NCBI GenBank assembly: GCA_951640165.1
Contig: OX621242.1
Location: 21,634,001 to 21,698,000 of the forward strand
Length of the DNA: 64,000 nucleotides
Reading direction: 5' to 3'
From: Pseudoips prasinana
Lineage: Eukaryota; Arthropoda; Insecta; Lepidoptera; Nolidae
Made by a program: the position numbers and the translations under genes. Each line of letters opens with the position of its first letter. Within the stretch, counting starts at the first letter, position 1. The notes under the pieces are model-generated. The model worked only from the letters and a program-made list of their open reading frames with translations. It was not told the origin of the DNA and searched no databases. Shown in pieces: positions 1 through 12,236 of this stretch.

Positions 1-916
1 ATTTCGCACCATAAGGATCAAAACCTATTCCACTAGAGTAACCGAAACCACAAGACTAAACGACATCCAATTGGTTTAAATAGGAGGTTACATCTCAATA
101 AATGTTTATGGCCCTTAAGATTTCAAGGTCCGTATTGAGTATTGAATGCCTTTAACACCGACGTTAACCAACTGTGACCTTTGTACAAATATCTATTAAA
201 ACCAAATTACTTTTCAATATCAATGTATATAGAATATAATGTTTTACACGTGGATCAATATTATGTTTTGAGGTGGTTGTGATGTCATCTACCTAAGTAT
301 TTTGCTTGATGACATCTGACATCAGTCCAATTTATTCATTCTACATTTTTAACATACGTTTAACATATTCTATATTTAGGTTTTTCTTGAATCTGCATTT
401 TAGGGTCTTTTGAAGGCCGATATTTATTAGATCTCCACTTTAGATGCTTTAGCATAGGTACAAATTTCTCAATTTGTGTCAGTTTCTTCAACTACTACTG
501 GTATTTATAAGTTTTAAATATGATCATCTTCGTTCAATGATGTCTCTGAGATCAATGCGATTAAAACCGGGAGTGATCAGAGACTGGTGAGAGCTCATTT
601 AACCTTCATGACAAACTTCAGAGGTCCCGAACAATTAAGTCTATGCTCTGACCTTTACCTATCCCCATCCAAAACCCCGAACCCTTTCAGTTCGTACTGC
701 AAAACCATTTCGATGCCGAGTACACTGCGAGAAGTTCTACTATAAATTGTATACGACAACGCAGCCACCTGTCAGGTCAACGTAGGTCCCAAATCTCGAC
801 AATAACGAACATTTAACCGAAGACACCCCGGATGTCAGCCCACTTTCAAATGTTTCATGGTTTCTCATCGTGAGTGTAAGTAGATGTTGAGTCTGTTTTT
901 CAATTATCGTTTATAT
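1..916. other. Unassigned non-coding sequence
   Basis: No repeat family, RNA gene or convincing coding frame is recognised. The part from about 570 to 850 is somewhat richer in GC than its surroundings but carries stops in all frames. Confidence 0.4.
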
Positions 917-1165
917 AATAATAATATCTCGGGACAATGTCACACAGATCATCCTAGCCCCAAACTAAGCAAAGCTTGTACTATGGGTACCAGGCGACGA
1001 TATACATACTTATATAGATAGATAAATACTTATATACATAGAAAACATCCATGACTCAGAAACAAAGATTGGTGCTCATCACACAAATATTTGCACTTAC
1101 CGGGATTCGAACCCAGGACCACCAGCTTCGTAGGCAGGAGCACTACCAACTAGGCTACGGTGACT
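917..1165 (-). mobile_element. tRNA-derived SINE, type 1, full-length copy
   Basis: Read on the minus strand, the head at about 1165-1097 has an A-box-like TAGCCTAGTTGG and a B-box GGTTCGAATCC, the internal RNA polymerase III promoter of a tRNA gene. A middle region follows, and the element ends in a TTATTATTAT tail at about 917-930. The same head and tail recur on the plus strand at 15900-16117. A tRNA head joined to an unrelated body and a short-repeat tail is the layout of a SINE, a non-autonomous retroposon moved by LINE proteins. It is not a working tRNA gene because the body continues far past the tRNA length. Confidence 0.8.
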
Positions 1166-1544
1166 AATCGGTCAATGACACGAAAACTATACAAATGGAA
1201 GCCGGTATATTGTATTCATTTCTGAAGTTTAAATTAGCTGAAAGTTCAAAGTGAACCAATCACGTAGAACGTGATTGTCCTGGCGGTGCGCCAGTTTTCA
1301 AATAGGTACAATTTTACTAAAGCCAAGACCAACTACAAAAGAATCATGAACGATCTCTTGGGTGAAGTTCTCACTAAGAGGTGAACCCGGTAGTTAAGTA
1401 GCTCTCACTAAGAAGTAGTAATTTGGTGCAAGTGTTTATGAAAAAAGAAACATGAGGTGTCGTAGGGCGTGAACTAATTTGTCGGAACTAAAGATCTTGT
1501 TGGGTTTTTCATAAGAACTGCGTTAGAAACAAATGCAGTGTTAA

Positions 1545-1772
1545 TATCCTGGGACATAATTCCCACTCGGCCATCTGTTCTCAAACTATGCAGAGCATGT
1601 AACAGCAGCAGATAACTGATATACTACCTATACTACTTTTCTTTTGTAAATACATACTTATATAGATAAATACACTCAGGACAAACAGACATGTTCAAGC
1701 AGACAAATATCTGCCTTGGGTGGGAATCTAACCCTCGACCTCCGGATTGAAAAGCAAGCATTTGCCTACCAC
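1545..1772 (-). mobile_element. tRNA-derived SINE, type 2, diverged copy
   Basis: On the minus strand it carries the conserved body words of type 2 (GTATATCAGTTATCTG near 1610, ACAAACAGACATGTTC on the plus strand near 1682) and a tail beginning GGGACATAATTCCC. The tRNA-like head at about 1770-1715 has decayed. Other copies lie at 3285-3530, 9857-10081, 28950-29065 and 49125-49345. Confidence 0.7.
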
Positions 1773-2407
1773 AAATTCAAAGTCGTTGAATTTCGTTGGT
1801 ACTCGTAGATAGGAAAGCTCCTGAAGTATTCCATAGTATATACGAGTAACACGTTGTATTATAATAATTTCGATTCGTGAATTATTATATCCACTCTATT
1901 TTTGTGTTTTCTTTCTTCATCATAAACAGTTTGTTACCTACTTCCTAGTCGGTTAGTGGAACAAGTCATTTTTTATTGTCCTCGAAGGAAAAACAAATCC
2001 ATTATCTTTTCGTTATAAATCTCATCGCGGGAATCCTGCCATTAATAATGTTTACCAATAAAAACTTAGCGTACCTATTTACGGAATATCAAAACAAGCA
2101 TAACAGTATTGATATATTAAGATAGAAAATGGAACATCCGCGTTTGCGTTTAAAAAGAAAGTATTTGAGCATATTTGCAAGAAGCTTCACGCAGAAATGT
2201 CTCACCAACAATTTAAATAAATTTATTTATTACAGTATAGTATAATATTATAGTATAGTTTTATAGTATTCATTAGATTAAAATCATATAGTATTTATTT
2301 TATAGTATGTATTGTATAATTTTATAGATTATATACAGTGTTCTTAATTATTATTATTTATAATTATAGTAAGTAAAACCTTTTTTATATCTAAGTGGGC
2401 CTGCCAT
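1773..2407. other. AT-rich unassigned sequence
   Basis: Nothing recognised. From about 2220 to 2350 there is a loose array of ATAGTAT-like words, an AT-rich low-complexity stretch. Confidence 0.4.
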
Positions 2408-2505
2408 GATCTCTTTGCACTAACCTAAAGTTGACTGGTACAAAATGCCTCTAGCATGAAGTCCGTCTGTGTACATTCCGATAGTACTGAAGTATAAATA
2501 AATGA
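2408..2505 (+). repeat. LINE 3'-UTR fragment
   Basis: The words AGTTGACTGGTACAAAATGC, AAGTCCGTCTGTGTACA and a final TATAAATAAATGA match a diverged 3' untranslated end of lepidopteran LINEs. A related piece stands at 24060-24082, and the 3' UTR of the LINE ending at 25905 has the same layout. No coding part is attached. Confidence 0.5.
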
Positions 2506-3284
2506 ATCCCTAACAAATAGACTAAACACATGTAAAACCAAGATAAATTTCATCATAATCATCAGCCTTATATCGGTCACTACTGCAACTTTGCCATTTG
2601 TCAGGCTGCAGGTTTTGTCAACATTAGTTAGTAGTTTAAAGTGTCTAGATTCATTCGAAGTATCTTTTTGAGAGTATTACCATTTTTTAATGAATCTCAT
2701 TTATCACACCCGTGTCACGCAGTATACATTATGGACAGTAAGGAAGCTAAGTCGAGTTGACGAAATAAGTAGCTATTACTACTACTTTTAATGTATTTGA
2801 TATTGTCATATGCACAACGCAATACTCTCGTGGCATTTTTAAAAAGATCGCGGAGATAACTAATAAGCGACCACTCGCGTCGACTCGGCACTTACTACTG
2901 ACAGCACCGCGACAACAGCTTAGGGGTCTTGTCGATGCTCATGTTTGTGTGAGTGTGCCGTTTCGAGCGTTGGTAAGGTAGTTTCCGTACTGTTCATGTG
3001 TATAGTAAGCCTGTGTTAAAAGTAGTCATGAATTTGGCATACGAATATGTATGTGGAAATGAATCGGGTTCTAGGTAGCTGAAAATGTGCACTATTCTGA
3101 TACCGAAGGTTTGGGCCCTCACCGTAAGAAATAAATTACGTCAAGGTTCAGTGGTGACGACGGCCCATTAGGTCAACCGGCATTACCAAGGTGTTAAACC
3201 GTAGACAGAGAAATGTTAAACGAAGATTTCCAATGGGCATTATTTATTGTTGACATAGACAATCTATACCTAAGTAAACTTTAT
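2506..3284. other. Unassigned sequence with GC-richer patch
   Basis: Mostly unrecognised. Positions 2860-2972 are clearly richer in GC and CpG than the surroundings and end in TTG followed by GTAAGG at 2973, a possible 5' splice donor on the plus strand. It could be a non-coding first exon, but no start codon, poly(A) site or acceptor supports it. Confidence 0.25.
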
Positions 3285-3530
3285 GACAATAATAATAATA
3301 TGTCACACACGGCCATCTGATCCCAAACTAAGCAGAGCTTGTACTATGGAAACCAATTAACTCATATTTTACTTTTCTTTTGTAAATACATACATACTTA
3401 TAAAGATAATAACACCCAGACTCTGTACAAACAGACATGTTCATGCACACAAATATCTGTCCTGGGTGGGAATCAAAGCCACGGCCTGCGGCGTGAATGG
3501 CAAGCATTTACCAAGCACACCAACCGGAAT
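3285..3530 (-). mobile_element. tRNA-derived SINE, type 2, near full length
   Basis: Minus-strand copy. The tail (AATAATAATATGTCACAC on the plus strand) is at about 3288, then GGCCATCTGATCCCAAACTA, the conserved body, and a tRNA-like head near 3460-3530 whose B-box is partly changed. It has the same architecture as 9857-10081 and 49125-49345. Confidence 0.75.
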
Positions 3531-3678
3531 GCCAATGGTATGCCAATTATAGGTCTCACTATTTATATACAATCTGTATATAAATAGAATATGTACATAC
3601 TAAGTTTAAACCGTTCCGACAGTATACGTGCCCTTTTGAAGATAATAATTTATTCACCTTGCTTGGTGTAGCAAGATA

Positions 3679-3917
3679 GGACTCTACCGGCTGATTCGCC
3701 GAACATCGTTTTCGTGAATGGCGTTCAAATAAAGGTTAAACATGACTTAATCAATCGTTAAATCGGCTTCCATGACCACATGTGACGTAATAAATGGTCC
3801 GAAATCGAATTGTCAACGTTGAATCAGATTTAACGATTGATTAAGTCATTTTAAACCTTTATTTATTTGAACGCCATTTAAGAAATCGATGATCGGTGAC
3901 TTAGCCGGTAGAGCCCC
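3679..3917. mobile_element. Fold-back MITE with long terminal inverted repeats
   Basis: The left arm (about 3679-3766) and right arm (about 3827-3917) are inverted copies over roughly 85-90 bp. Shared words are CTCTACCGGCT at the tips, GGCGTTCAAATAAA in the middle and GACTTAATCAATCGTTAAAT at the inner ends. The centre contains TGACGTAATAAATGGTC. A second copy with the same centre is at 12237-12441. The size and the lack of coding capacity fit a non-autonomous DNA element. I could not fix a target-site duplication. Confidence 0.7.
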
Positions 3918-6900
3918 TGATGCCGGTGAAACATTTTTCCCAAAATATAAAAAAAACCTCTTTGGAAAAAAACTCATTTTTCTTAAACTTATTTCAAGCA
4001 GACTTAAATCCTCCTTATCTTTAGGGTTTACTTTCAGAGAGTTGTCTACCTTAAAATTATGTCGTGCAAATGAGGTATACATTAATAATACTTTTTGGAG
4101 CAATTGTTGTCAACAATAATGAGCTTGAGTAATATTGGCCACAGAACGGCTTTTACTCCGAACTATGAAAGAAATAACCAGTAGCCGAGGGTAAACAATA
4201 CTTAGGTTATTTATTCCTCGAAACTCCCTCAAAGATATCGATTCTGCAAACATTTCACAAGTTGTTCTCAACTACTAGACAACTAATTAAGACAAAAACT
4301 AATTTACTTTATGAATTTCCAATATTGCTTGTTTGGGTAAACCTAAGTGTATTATAATGTAGGGAAGCTTTAAGTTTCGATCCCACGTACTTAGGTAACT
4401 ACAATAACATTAACTTTTTTGCATTAACCTCTATACCTCATAAATTCGGATGAAGCCTGCCTGAAACTGGGATGGTTAAGGTACTAGAGCGTTTTTGAAT
4501 TTCCTTTTTTTTTCATATTATTCACCAAAAATGCTTAAGGCCCAGACTTCAGCGTGCAGCTATCTCTGTCTACCGTTTGGATAATTTTAAGAATGTTAAA
4601 TTATTGTATTCACTTCTCAAAAAAGTGCCATGGTGACCTTCCAAGCTAAAGTTAAAAAAGAAACTGACGACTACATTTCGTAAATATTTGTAGGGACTAC
4701 CAACATAACGCAATAAAATTGGAAAAACAGATTTCCCTATATCTGTATTTTAAATTTTTTTTTAGTCTTTAGAAACATTTATATTTTATAATATCAATCT
4801 CACAAGATGGCCGAAGTGCATTTAGAAAATGAATACAATAATTTCATATTCTTTAATATATTCAATTGCAAGAACGAGAAATTGCGCTAAAATCTGGGTC
4901 TGGCAGCTCAAGCTAAATAACACTTTACATAGAAGAGTTTTGAGTTTTCATCCGCTAACTATTCTACTTACTCCGTTTACTAGTCTATTAGGATCATTAA
5001 TAGTCCTTTTTAAATCACTGCATCTTCAAATAAAGGTAGCCCTTGTAAATCGAAATTTGCGATCAAATGTTAATGGTGAAAATATATTCTTTTTACCCTA
5101 CACTAAGTTGAGCTCATTAACACTCTGAGTAAATAACAGAAGAACTCACTCCACTTCGTTTAGAACTCGCTTTGGAGAATGTAAATTTAAAGTGAACACA
5201 AAAGGGACCCGTTAAATTTGGCATACAAACTTTGGCCCACAGTGTTTCTTTTAGAGACCCACATACATATAACATGTTTGTTTTTCTATTTTAATAACAA
5301 TTTGAACTAAATCACGAAGGAATTAATGTAATATCATAGTCTGGAATTGTGCGATTTATTACACAAGCAGTTCTCTCCTGTATTCCTTGCAAATGTACTC
5401 GCTCAAACGGGGTGATCAGTACCTCTCTCGTTCTCAAGTGGTGGTCGCGTGATACTAGCGGAACTGATTGTTCTGAGTCTGTCAAATAGAAACTACTCTT
5501 CGACACCCGGGTTTTCTGGTTTATACTCTTGAACTGTGTTACGCAAAAGTTATCTCGCTGTATGTGGTTTCCAATCATCGACATGTAGCACATGTCGATG
5601 ATTGGAATAATTCCGCTATCGCTGGTGAAAAGAAAGGTACCTTACACTTTTCACAAATGAAACTATTTTTTTTATCTAGATAGCAAGATAACTTTCGTAT
5701 TCTAAAAAAAAAGCTAGCCAGCTTAATGGCAGAACTGCAAGTTTAATATTACGGTGGCTTGTGAATTGAGTGGTGCTTTAATTTACATTTTTAAATTAAT
5801 GTCGATAACAATGTGGCTGTAAAAACATTTTCAAGCATTCCCTTCCACTGATTTTCTTTGCAAAAAAAATAAAAATGTATTCTGAATCTCATTTGCATAG
5901 GGTTTAAAATCAATCGCTAACATTCGTCACCACTTTAGTAACGTCCACACTGAATCGAACCACAAAGAAAAGGTTTACCATTTTGATTTGGATCATAAAC
6001 AAAAAAATGGTGAAGCACTATTATTTTATTTGATCCGAATATTATGCGTTTTTTTAAAAAATGTCTAAACATACCTACCGTAGTACGTATGTTTGGGAGA
6101 ACGAATATAGGCCTTAATATTGCAAGTACTCTTACATAGTTTTTTATGAACTATTTTACATCCATTATTTTAATTTTAGTCTGGTATAAAAAAGGTTAAA
6201 ACCTTTAAAGCAACTTTCGATTTCCGAGCGGGTAAATAATCTCATCTAAACTTTACATCAAAGCCTTATACTTGACACTTTGCCAACTTTTCTCACAGTA
6301 ATAGTTTAATAATAACGATATTTTCTTAAAAACAAACGTAGTAAGCGTAGTTGAGATATTCCATAAAAACAGTATAGCGAAGTACTTAAATCTCACCTAC
6401 TACGTTACCTATTTTGATGTATATCAGTCTAATCTAGTCACCTAGTTGAGTGAGCTATAAATTCTGTCTTACGTTCTAGCTAACGCCCTGGATGTTCGTC
6501 TATGGGCGCTCCTATCACATCCAATGGTATCGAGACGGTTTCTTTCACAAAATCTGTTACGGAATTGATATTTCGATGAGGTTCTTCTTTCAAGTATTCT
6601 ATATTTAGTAATCTAAAGGATTAAGATCAGGATTACAGAAGTTTAGCCTCCTGCAATTCTAGGTCTCTCTGAGTCTATATTAGTCTTTAGAGGAGACAAA
6701 ATCCTATCAATTTATTAATATACTTTTGGTAGCTTCTGACTTGCGTTTTACCTTTTTTCAGGAAAATCAGGTTTAGCCAGAGTCACTAGACCAACAAGCA
6801 AGTCAAAATTTGATTCTGTATTTCAAGACAGAGCTTTAATTATATTCAAAAAGTGTAAAATAATCAAAGAATATGGAAAATCATGGCTCAACAATAATGT

Positions 6901-7117
6901 CTCGTATAAAGGTTTGTAGATATTTACGAAAATTACTATCACCCTAAACATTTGCAGTAAATTTTCTCATGAGTCTAACAAAGAATATTCAGCTTGAAAA
7001 TGCAAAATCTTCCCGATTGTGGAACATAATAACCTATTTCAAAACTGAATAATCTCTATCGAAGATAACATACTATAATACACTCATTTGCAAATAAATA
7101 TGCAAATTAAAATGATG
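3918..7117. other. Unassigned AT-rich sequence
   Basis: No repeat family or coding exon is recognised in these 3.2 kb. Open frames of 76-103 codons occur at 3846-4103, 4829-5128 and 5312-5593 but lack recognisable domains. The only structure of note is a perfect 18-bp hairpin at 5569-5607. Confidence 0.35.
5569..5607. repeat. Perfect short-loop palindrome
   Basis: Arms 5569-5586 and 5590-5607 are perfect 18-bp inverted copies around a 3-base loop (AGC). The loop is too short for a usual microRNA precursor, so I record it as a structural palindrome. Confidence 0.8.
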
Positions 7118-7406
7118 TTTTTTAGGGTTCCGTATCCAAAGGGTAAAACGGGACCCTATTAATAAGACTTCGCTGTCTGTCTGTCTATCTGTCCGTCTGT
7201 CACCAGGCTGTATCTCATGAACCGTGATAGTTAGATTGTTGAAATTTTCACAGATGATGTATTTCTGTTGCGGTTATAACAACAAATACTAAAAAACAAA
7301 ATAAAATAAATATTTAAAGGGGCTCCCATACAACAAACGTGAATTTTTTGCTCGGTTTTACGGAACCATTCGTGCGCGAGTGCGACTCGCACCTGGCCGG
7401 TTTTTT
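7118..7406 (-). repeat. GGGTTCCGTA interspersed repeat, short variant
   Basis: It begins TTTTTTAGGGTTCCGTA on the plus strand and ends CGAGTGCGACTCGCACCTGG then CCGGTTTTTT, the two characteristic ends of this lepidopteran repeat. It contains a CTGTCTGTCTGTC run at about 7172-7200. Other copies are at 45315-45875, 60159-60682 and 61226-61610. It has no coding capacity and its class is not settled by the sequence. Confidence 0.7.
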
Positions 7407-8520
7407 GTACGTCCGCATGCTATAACCCATATCACAACATGCGAGATTGCATCGCGGCGATAGGCTCTTATTTAGGACCGTATACACTAATTACCTTAAA
7501 ACTCTTTGTAATATATTGCTCATACAATATTTCAAAAACCAGTCAATAATCAGATATGAATATCGAAATATTCGAATCCCATTCGGGCTGTTTAGAAAAC
7601 GGGCAGCACCCCGCACTAGTATCATGTACCTTGTAATGTTCTCCAACCGTCCTCATCCCGGAAACAAGACTCGCTTACCGTTCCTTCATTTAACTAGGTT
7701 AAAAGGAAAAATCAATCGTTACGTCAACGCGTTATTTTGGGAGCTTTACGAAAGGTAATTAATTACACTGAACGATAGTAAAACACAAAAACCATTTATT
7801 AAATCTTAAGAACTACGATGTTTGTTTTCGTACATTTGTTATGTGTAACGTTTTGGTTAAATCTTTTTGGTTAGACATATTAATGCGCAAATTACTAAGA
7901 ACATCACTATTCTAATATACTAGTTATATATTATATTATATATTGACGACTCATCCATGGTTTACTTACGTGGATTCATACACCTAATTTTCTTTTATTA
8001 TTATTGTTTTAATTAACGAAACCATATAATAATAATCCAATACTTAAGTGAAGTTCTTGTTCTTGTTGACATATGCGTCGTGATATATATATTTATATAA
8101 ATATAAAAACACTAACTAACTTAGGCGTTTCCTTCTTATAAATCATAAGCAATTAATAACTGTGATCCACAACAAGTTTCTAATCATCAAATAAATCTAC
8201 AGATTTACTAGGCAGCGTGCACTATAACTGATTTACACCCTTTGCCGTCAACAAATTATATTTTATGAGTTTTAGGAGATCAATCACTGTTGCTTGAAAT
8301 AAAGCTTTTAATAAAGTGAACTTACAAAGAAGAAACCAGAAATTGGTATGTAATTCTAAAAGTATAGAAATAGCGAAAGCATTATTTGTACTATTAAAAA
8401 CTAGTTATACCAAACTGCTTACTTGTAGTTTAATTAAATTTGTGTTATATTCGTTTATTTTTGACGGTCATTTTATCATTGTAAAAAAGTATTCTCTCTC
8501 TCTATTATTTAACGGCTGTG
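7407..8520. other. Unassigned AT-rich sequence
   Basis: The 103-codon open frame at 7447-7758 has no domain I recognise and is not supported by composition. The rest is AT-rich with nothing identified. Confidence 0.35.
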
Positions 8521-8523
8521 CAC

Positions 8524-9450
8524 TTATCGGTGTAGCAGTTTCCAGCCTTCTCTATCGTAAGCCTTCTTCGTGACTTCCTTGTAAGCCTCCAATTTCACAA
8601 CTACCTTCACCTGGTCCATATATTTACGTCTCAGTCTGCCTCTCTTTCTTCTTGCCTCAATTTTGCCTTCCATGATGTTGGTGATAAACTGGTCGTGTCG
8701 CATTAAATGTCCAATCATTTTTCCTCGTCTACTGTCTATAATCTTTAGAATTTGCTGTTCTTCTTGCACTCTATTTAAGATTTCGTCATTTGTCACTTTT
8801 TCAGCCCAGGAGACTCTTTCTATTCGACGCCAATATCACATTTTAAATGCTTATAGCCTTTCTCGATCTTACTGTCGTAACGTCTCGGTTTCGCAAGCGT
8901 AAAGGGCAATGCTCCAAACATAGGTTTTAACAAGCTTTTACCGGATGTTTTTATTAATTTATGCTAGAAACAGGTTTTTTGCGGAATGCCTGATTTGCCA
9001 TAGCAATTCTCACTTTGATGTCCATGGATGATCTGGTATCCTCTGTTATTAAGCTGCCTAAATATTTAAAATTGCTGACTTATTCTATAGGAACATTGTT
9101 GATTTTGATAGGGTCGTTGATTTGTTATGGGAATTTAGTAGCTGCTAAAACCTTCGTTTTCTTTATATTTATTTTCATACCGAATTCAAATATTGTGTTC
9201 ATTGTGTTGAGAAGTTTTTGAAGGTTATCTCTACTATTAGCTAAGGCAGCTATGTCATCTGCAAATGTTACAAAAGTTATATTCTTTCCATTTATACTTT
9301 TGCCCCATGTTCTACTTCTAAAATATGTTGAATGGCGGCTTCTACAAAGATATTAAAAATTAATGGACACAAGGTGCAACCTTGTCTTACACCTTGTTTT
9401 ATATTGGCAGATTCTTTATAAAAAGTATTAAAATCTTGTAATTCATCAAA
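8524..9450 (-). pseudogene. RTE-type LINE reverse transcriptase, decayed 3' half
   Basis: This is a relic of a non-LTR retrotransposon polyprotein. Minus-strand translation, with frame changes, shows an RQGCTLCPLIFNIFVEAA block (about 9410-9355), then the catalytic FADDIAALANS motif (about 9270-9240), then INIKKTKVLA. The open C-terminal frame at 8524-8796 holds RRGKMIGHLMRH, FITNIMEG and DREGWKLLHR, the conserved tail of RTE-type LINEs. An upstream in-phase WAEKVTNDE lies near 8806. There is no continuous frame across the unit; a stop interrupts the region near 9310. The endonuclease and 5' part are absent, so it is a 5'-truncated, inactive copy. Clade assignment rests on motif resemblance. 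Confidence 0.8.
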
Positions 9451-9485
9451 TCAACAGATTAATAGATAACATCATTTATAATTTA

Positions 9486-9662
9486 CTAGTGCCCAGTGGT
9501 TTTACCCGCATTAAACTTTATAAATTATAGCCTATGTGTTAATCCAGGGTGTCAGCTAACTCCATACCAAATTTTATTAAAATCGCTTCAGGCGTTTAGA
9601 CGTGAAGAAGTAAAAACATACACAATCACACACTCACAAACTTTCGCCATCTATTAGTAGGA
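9486..9662 (-). mobile_element. Short Helitron-type element (Lep1-like)
   Basis: On the minus strand it starts TCCTACTAATAG just after an A (9663) and ends CTAG (9489-9486) just before a T (9485). TC...CTAG ends and insertion between A and T are the rules for rolling-circle Helitrons, and the terminal words match the short Lep1-like elements of Lepidoptera. It has no coding capacity. The central words CACTCACAAACTTTCGCC and TTATAAATTATAGCCTATG recur at 53312-53453. Confidence 0.65.
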
Positions 9663-9856
9663 TTTATTATAAAAAGCTTTGGTCAATTATATTTCATAAT
9701 TTTATTGGTTCTCCTCCCACAATTAGAAATGTGTGCCAAGTTAAATCAGCAGGTCTATAAACTTCATTGAACTAACGTACGGGTACATAAATAAATTCGA
9801 ATCCATATCAATATGAACATAAATTTTATGCCAGTCGTCATACCAGAACAAAAACG

Positions 9857-10081
9857 GGCAGGTTTATGTGATTGGTAGATACTTGCCTTTCACGCCGTAG
9901 AACGTGGGTTCGATTCTCATCCAAAACAGATATTTGTGTGCATGAACATGTCTATTTGTCCTGAGTCTGGGCGTATATACAAAAGAAAAGTAGAACATGT
10001 AGTATATCAGTTGTCTGGTTTCCATAGTACAAGTTCTGCTTAGTATGTGAATAATGTCCAAGCATATTATTATTATTATTA
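9857..10081 (+). mobile_element. tRNA-derived SINE, type 2, full-length copy
   Basis: The tRNA-like head has GATTGGTAGATACTTGCC and a B-box GGTTCGATTCT (about 9908). Then comes the conserved body (CATGAACATGTCTATTTGTC, GTAGTATATCAGTTGTCTGG, TTCCATAGTACAAG) and a TATTATTATTATTATT tail ending near 10081. It is the clearest plus-strand example of this family in the window together with 49125-49345. Confidence 0.8.
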
Positions 10082-10148
10082 AACGAGACCACTAAGTGAG
10101 TAAGAGACTACCCAACCACTTAAATTATGTCCACGTCAAAACTATGAT

Positions 10149-10365
10149 ACTTACATATTGTATGGGTGGTTTTACTCGTGTGAGAGTTGTTCAAGCTGTC
10201 AAGTAGGAGTCTGAGATGGCTTAACAACTGTTATCTAAAGACTACCACCGGCCCCGACAGATAGATGTAGGTGTAGCAGTCCCCATCAATGCATTGACCG
10301 TGAGCCTAGGTGTTTAACCTTGCCGATCACTTACGAACCGGTAAGAGGAACTGGCTATAAGCGTC
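10149..10365 (+). repeat. Unnamed 220-bp interspersed repeat, copy 1
   Basis: Shared words are GTTGTTCAAGCTG, CTACCACCGGCCCCGACAG and CTTACGAACCGGTAAGAG. Copies at 14461-14682 (+), 15546-15805 (-), 43300-43560 (+) and 59885-60070 (-) align along the same order of words. No ORF, tRNA head or terminal repeat was found, so the class is unknown. Confidence 0.7.
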
Positions 10366-10911
10366 TCATAATTCACGATAAAGTAAGGTCATAATAAATA
10401 TTATGATACTATATTTCAAGTATGCAAGCAAAATTACGTTAATACCTAACATTGTATTCCCGGGCATAACGTAACTTGACACTTTATAGATAATTGGTTT
10501 ATGGACTGTTTGGTGCTCAGTCAACGTTTCTAACAATATTTAACTGGAGTTTGTTAACAAGTGACTATTACAGACGTGTCCTCTTCAATTAAATGTAATA
10601 AGAATAAGGCTTTGTAATTTCGCTCAAGACACCGTACCTTAATTACTTCATCGGTGTATTTAAGAGGTTTTCTGCTGTCTGTTATTTTATGGTGTAAAAG
10701 GCTTGTACATTTTCAGTATTGTATGAAGATCTTAAAGAACTCGATAAATAAAGTGATAGCTGTAGAGCTAAAGTGTATAGTAGTACCTCATTGATATCTC
10801 TTCATATTCAAAGATGCTCGCTTGTTTTAAAAATATTTCTTTATGTCAGTTATCACCGCTTGTCTAATTTTCAAAATTTTTCTCCTCCATTTTTCATTCT
10901 GATTCGTTTCG
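10366..10911. other. Unassigned sequence
   Basis: Nothing recognised on either strand. Confidence 0.35.
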
Positions 10912-11058
10912 GGATCCAAGACAGTTAAAGCGATTCCCCGGGACATGTCTAAGCCTCACCGCTCAGTGTCATTTCATTGTATGCCACTGTTGATCTTGGC
11001 TTACAGGAGTTGCAGTGGTGGGTAAGAGGGAAAGACTAGTCCCGATAAAAAAAAAAGA
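10912..11058 (+). repeat. Unnamed 145-bp repeat with poly(A) end
   Basis: The words AAGACAGTTAAAGCGATTCC, GCCACTGTTGATC and GGCTTACAGGAGTTGCAGTG are shared with 56478-56612. This copy ends in a run of A at about 11047-11056, which suggests a retroposed tail. No coding capacity. Confidence 0.65.
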
Positions 11059-12236
11059 AGAAATACCAAGCATCTATATTGTATGCCTGCATGTTTATTG
11101 CCATAAAAAATGACCAATAGTTTGCATTCGTAATTACGGATGAGCAGCCGACCTCTGCACGGTTTTCACGAGAGTATAGCACAAACGTCTCTAAAACCAT
11201 CCTCTCTTGCATCTTGATGCCAGTAACCGCCCTGATTCGTACACTAAAAGCCTACCTCTGGCGCAGGTTATTAGTATATAGTTTTATTTGCCATACGGCT
11301 TGAACCTCTATCACTTCTATTATCAGGTGAATTTGGAAGCCACAGGTTATGTACCCTCGTGGAAGCACAATGGGGATAAAGCGTTGCTCGCTTGTTAAGA
11401 TATTTATTATAATATATCTTAATGAGCGAGCGAGTGAGCGAGCTTATACATATTGACAGTTCGTGATTATTAGTAAAAAAACGCAGTGTAGACGTCTGGA
11501 AAATATTCAATACTCTTTTTATCATATCCAAGAATACCACATGTAAAATTCACAGGCACTTCATCTTTATTTAAATATGGGAATACTTAAGTACAACTGG
11601 CAACAATGAAAATAATCCAAGCATTAATGCTCAGCCACGTCGCAAGAAAAGACCAAAGTGACGCCACCAATTAAATCAGAAAGAAAATATACGAGGCGAT
11701 GAGAAAAAGCAGTACTCCCCTTCCATCCCCAGCAAAGATCTATGAATTATGTATAAGATATAAACTTAGATTTTCTAATCAGAATTATTCATCAATCTTA
11801 GTTAAAAACAATCCATAACAAGTTTCCAGTCAGGCTAACCGAGCATTAATATTCAAATTCAATGAACCTTACCAGCCAGAACTAACATGAGAATTTTATC
11901 GGCGATTAAATAAACATCTACATCTAAAAACAAAGTTAATTGAAGTTGATTCGACTACCATTTAACAAATCCCTTGATAATTCCTTTACCTAGCTCGGTA
12001 CATTAACAAAAACGTAAGCTTTTAGTCTCGCTGTAAGAGTACCTATCGTTTTTTAAAATCCGGGAATCTGTTCACTCGTAAAACAATGAGTTTTGTGAGC
12101 TCTTTCACTTGAATAATGAAGCGACTGTAATTTAGTGAAGGTAATAAATAATTATCGTTACGCGGTTGAAGCTCAGTAGATTTGTTAGTCATTTAGGGCA
12201 GAGTTCTAAATCAGTTAAAGGTTAGGGGTGCCTTCA
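11059..12236. other. Unassigned sequence with one hairpin
   Basis: No gene or repeat family is recognised. A GC-containing hairpin (arms 11386-11403 and 11414-11431, 16 of 18 pairs, the other two G-T) sits beside a GAGCGAGCGAGTGAGCGAG run at about 11424-11441. Confidence 0.4.

Noticed and set aside
1097..1165. Functional tRNA gene on the minus strand
   Set aside because: The A and B boxes are good, but the sequence runs into a SINE body with a TTATTA tail and the same head recurs at 15900.
7447..7758. 103-codon frame as a host exon
   Set aside because: No domain, no splice context, and AT-rich composition like the surrounding non-coding DNA.
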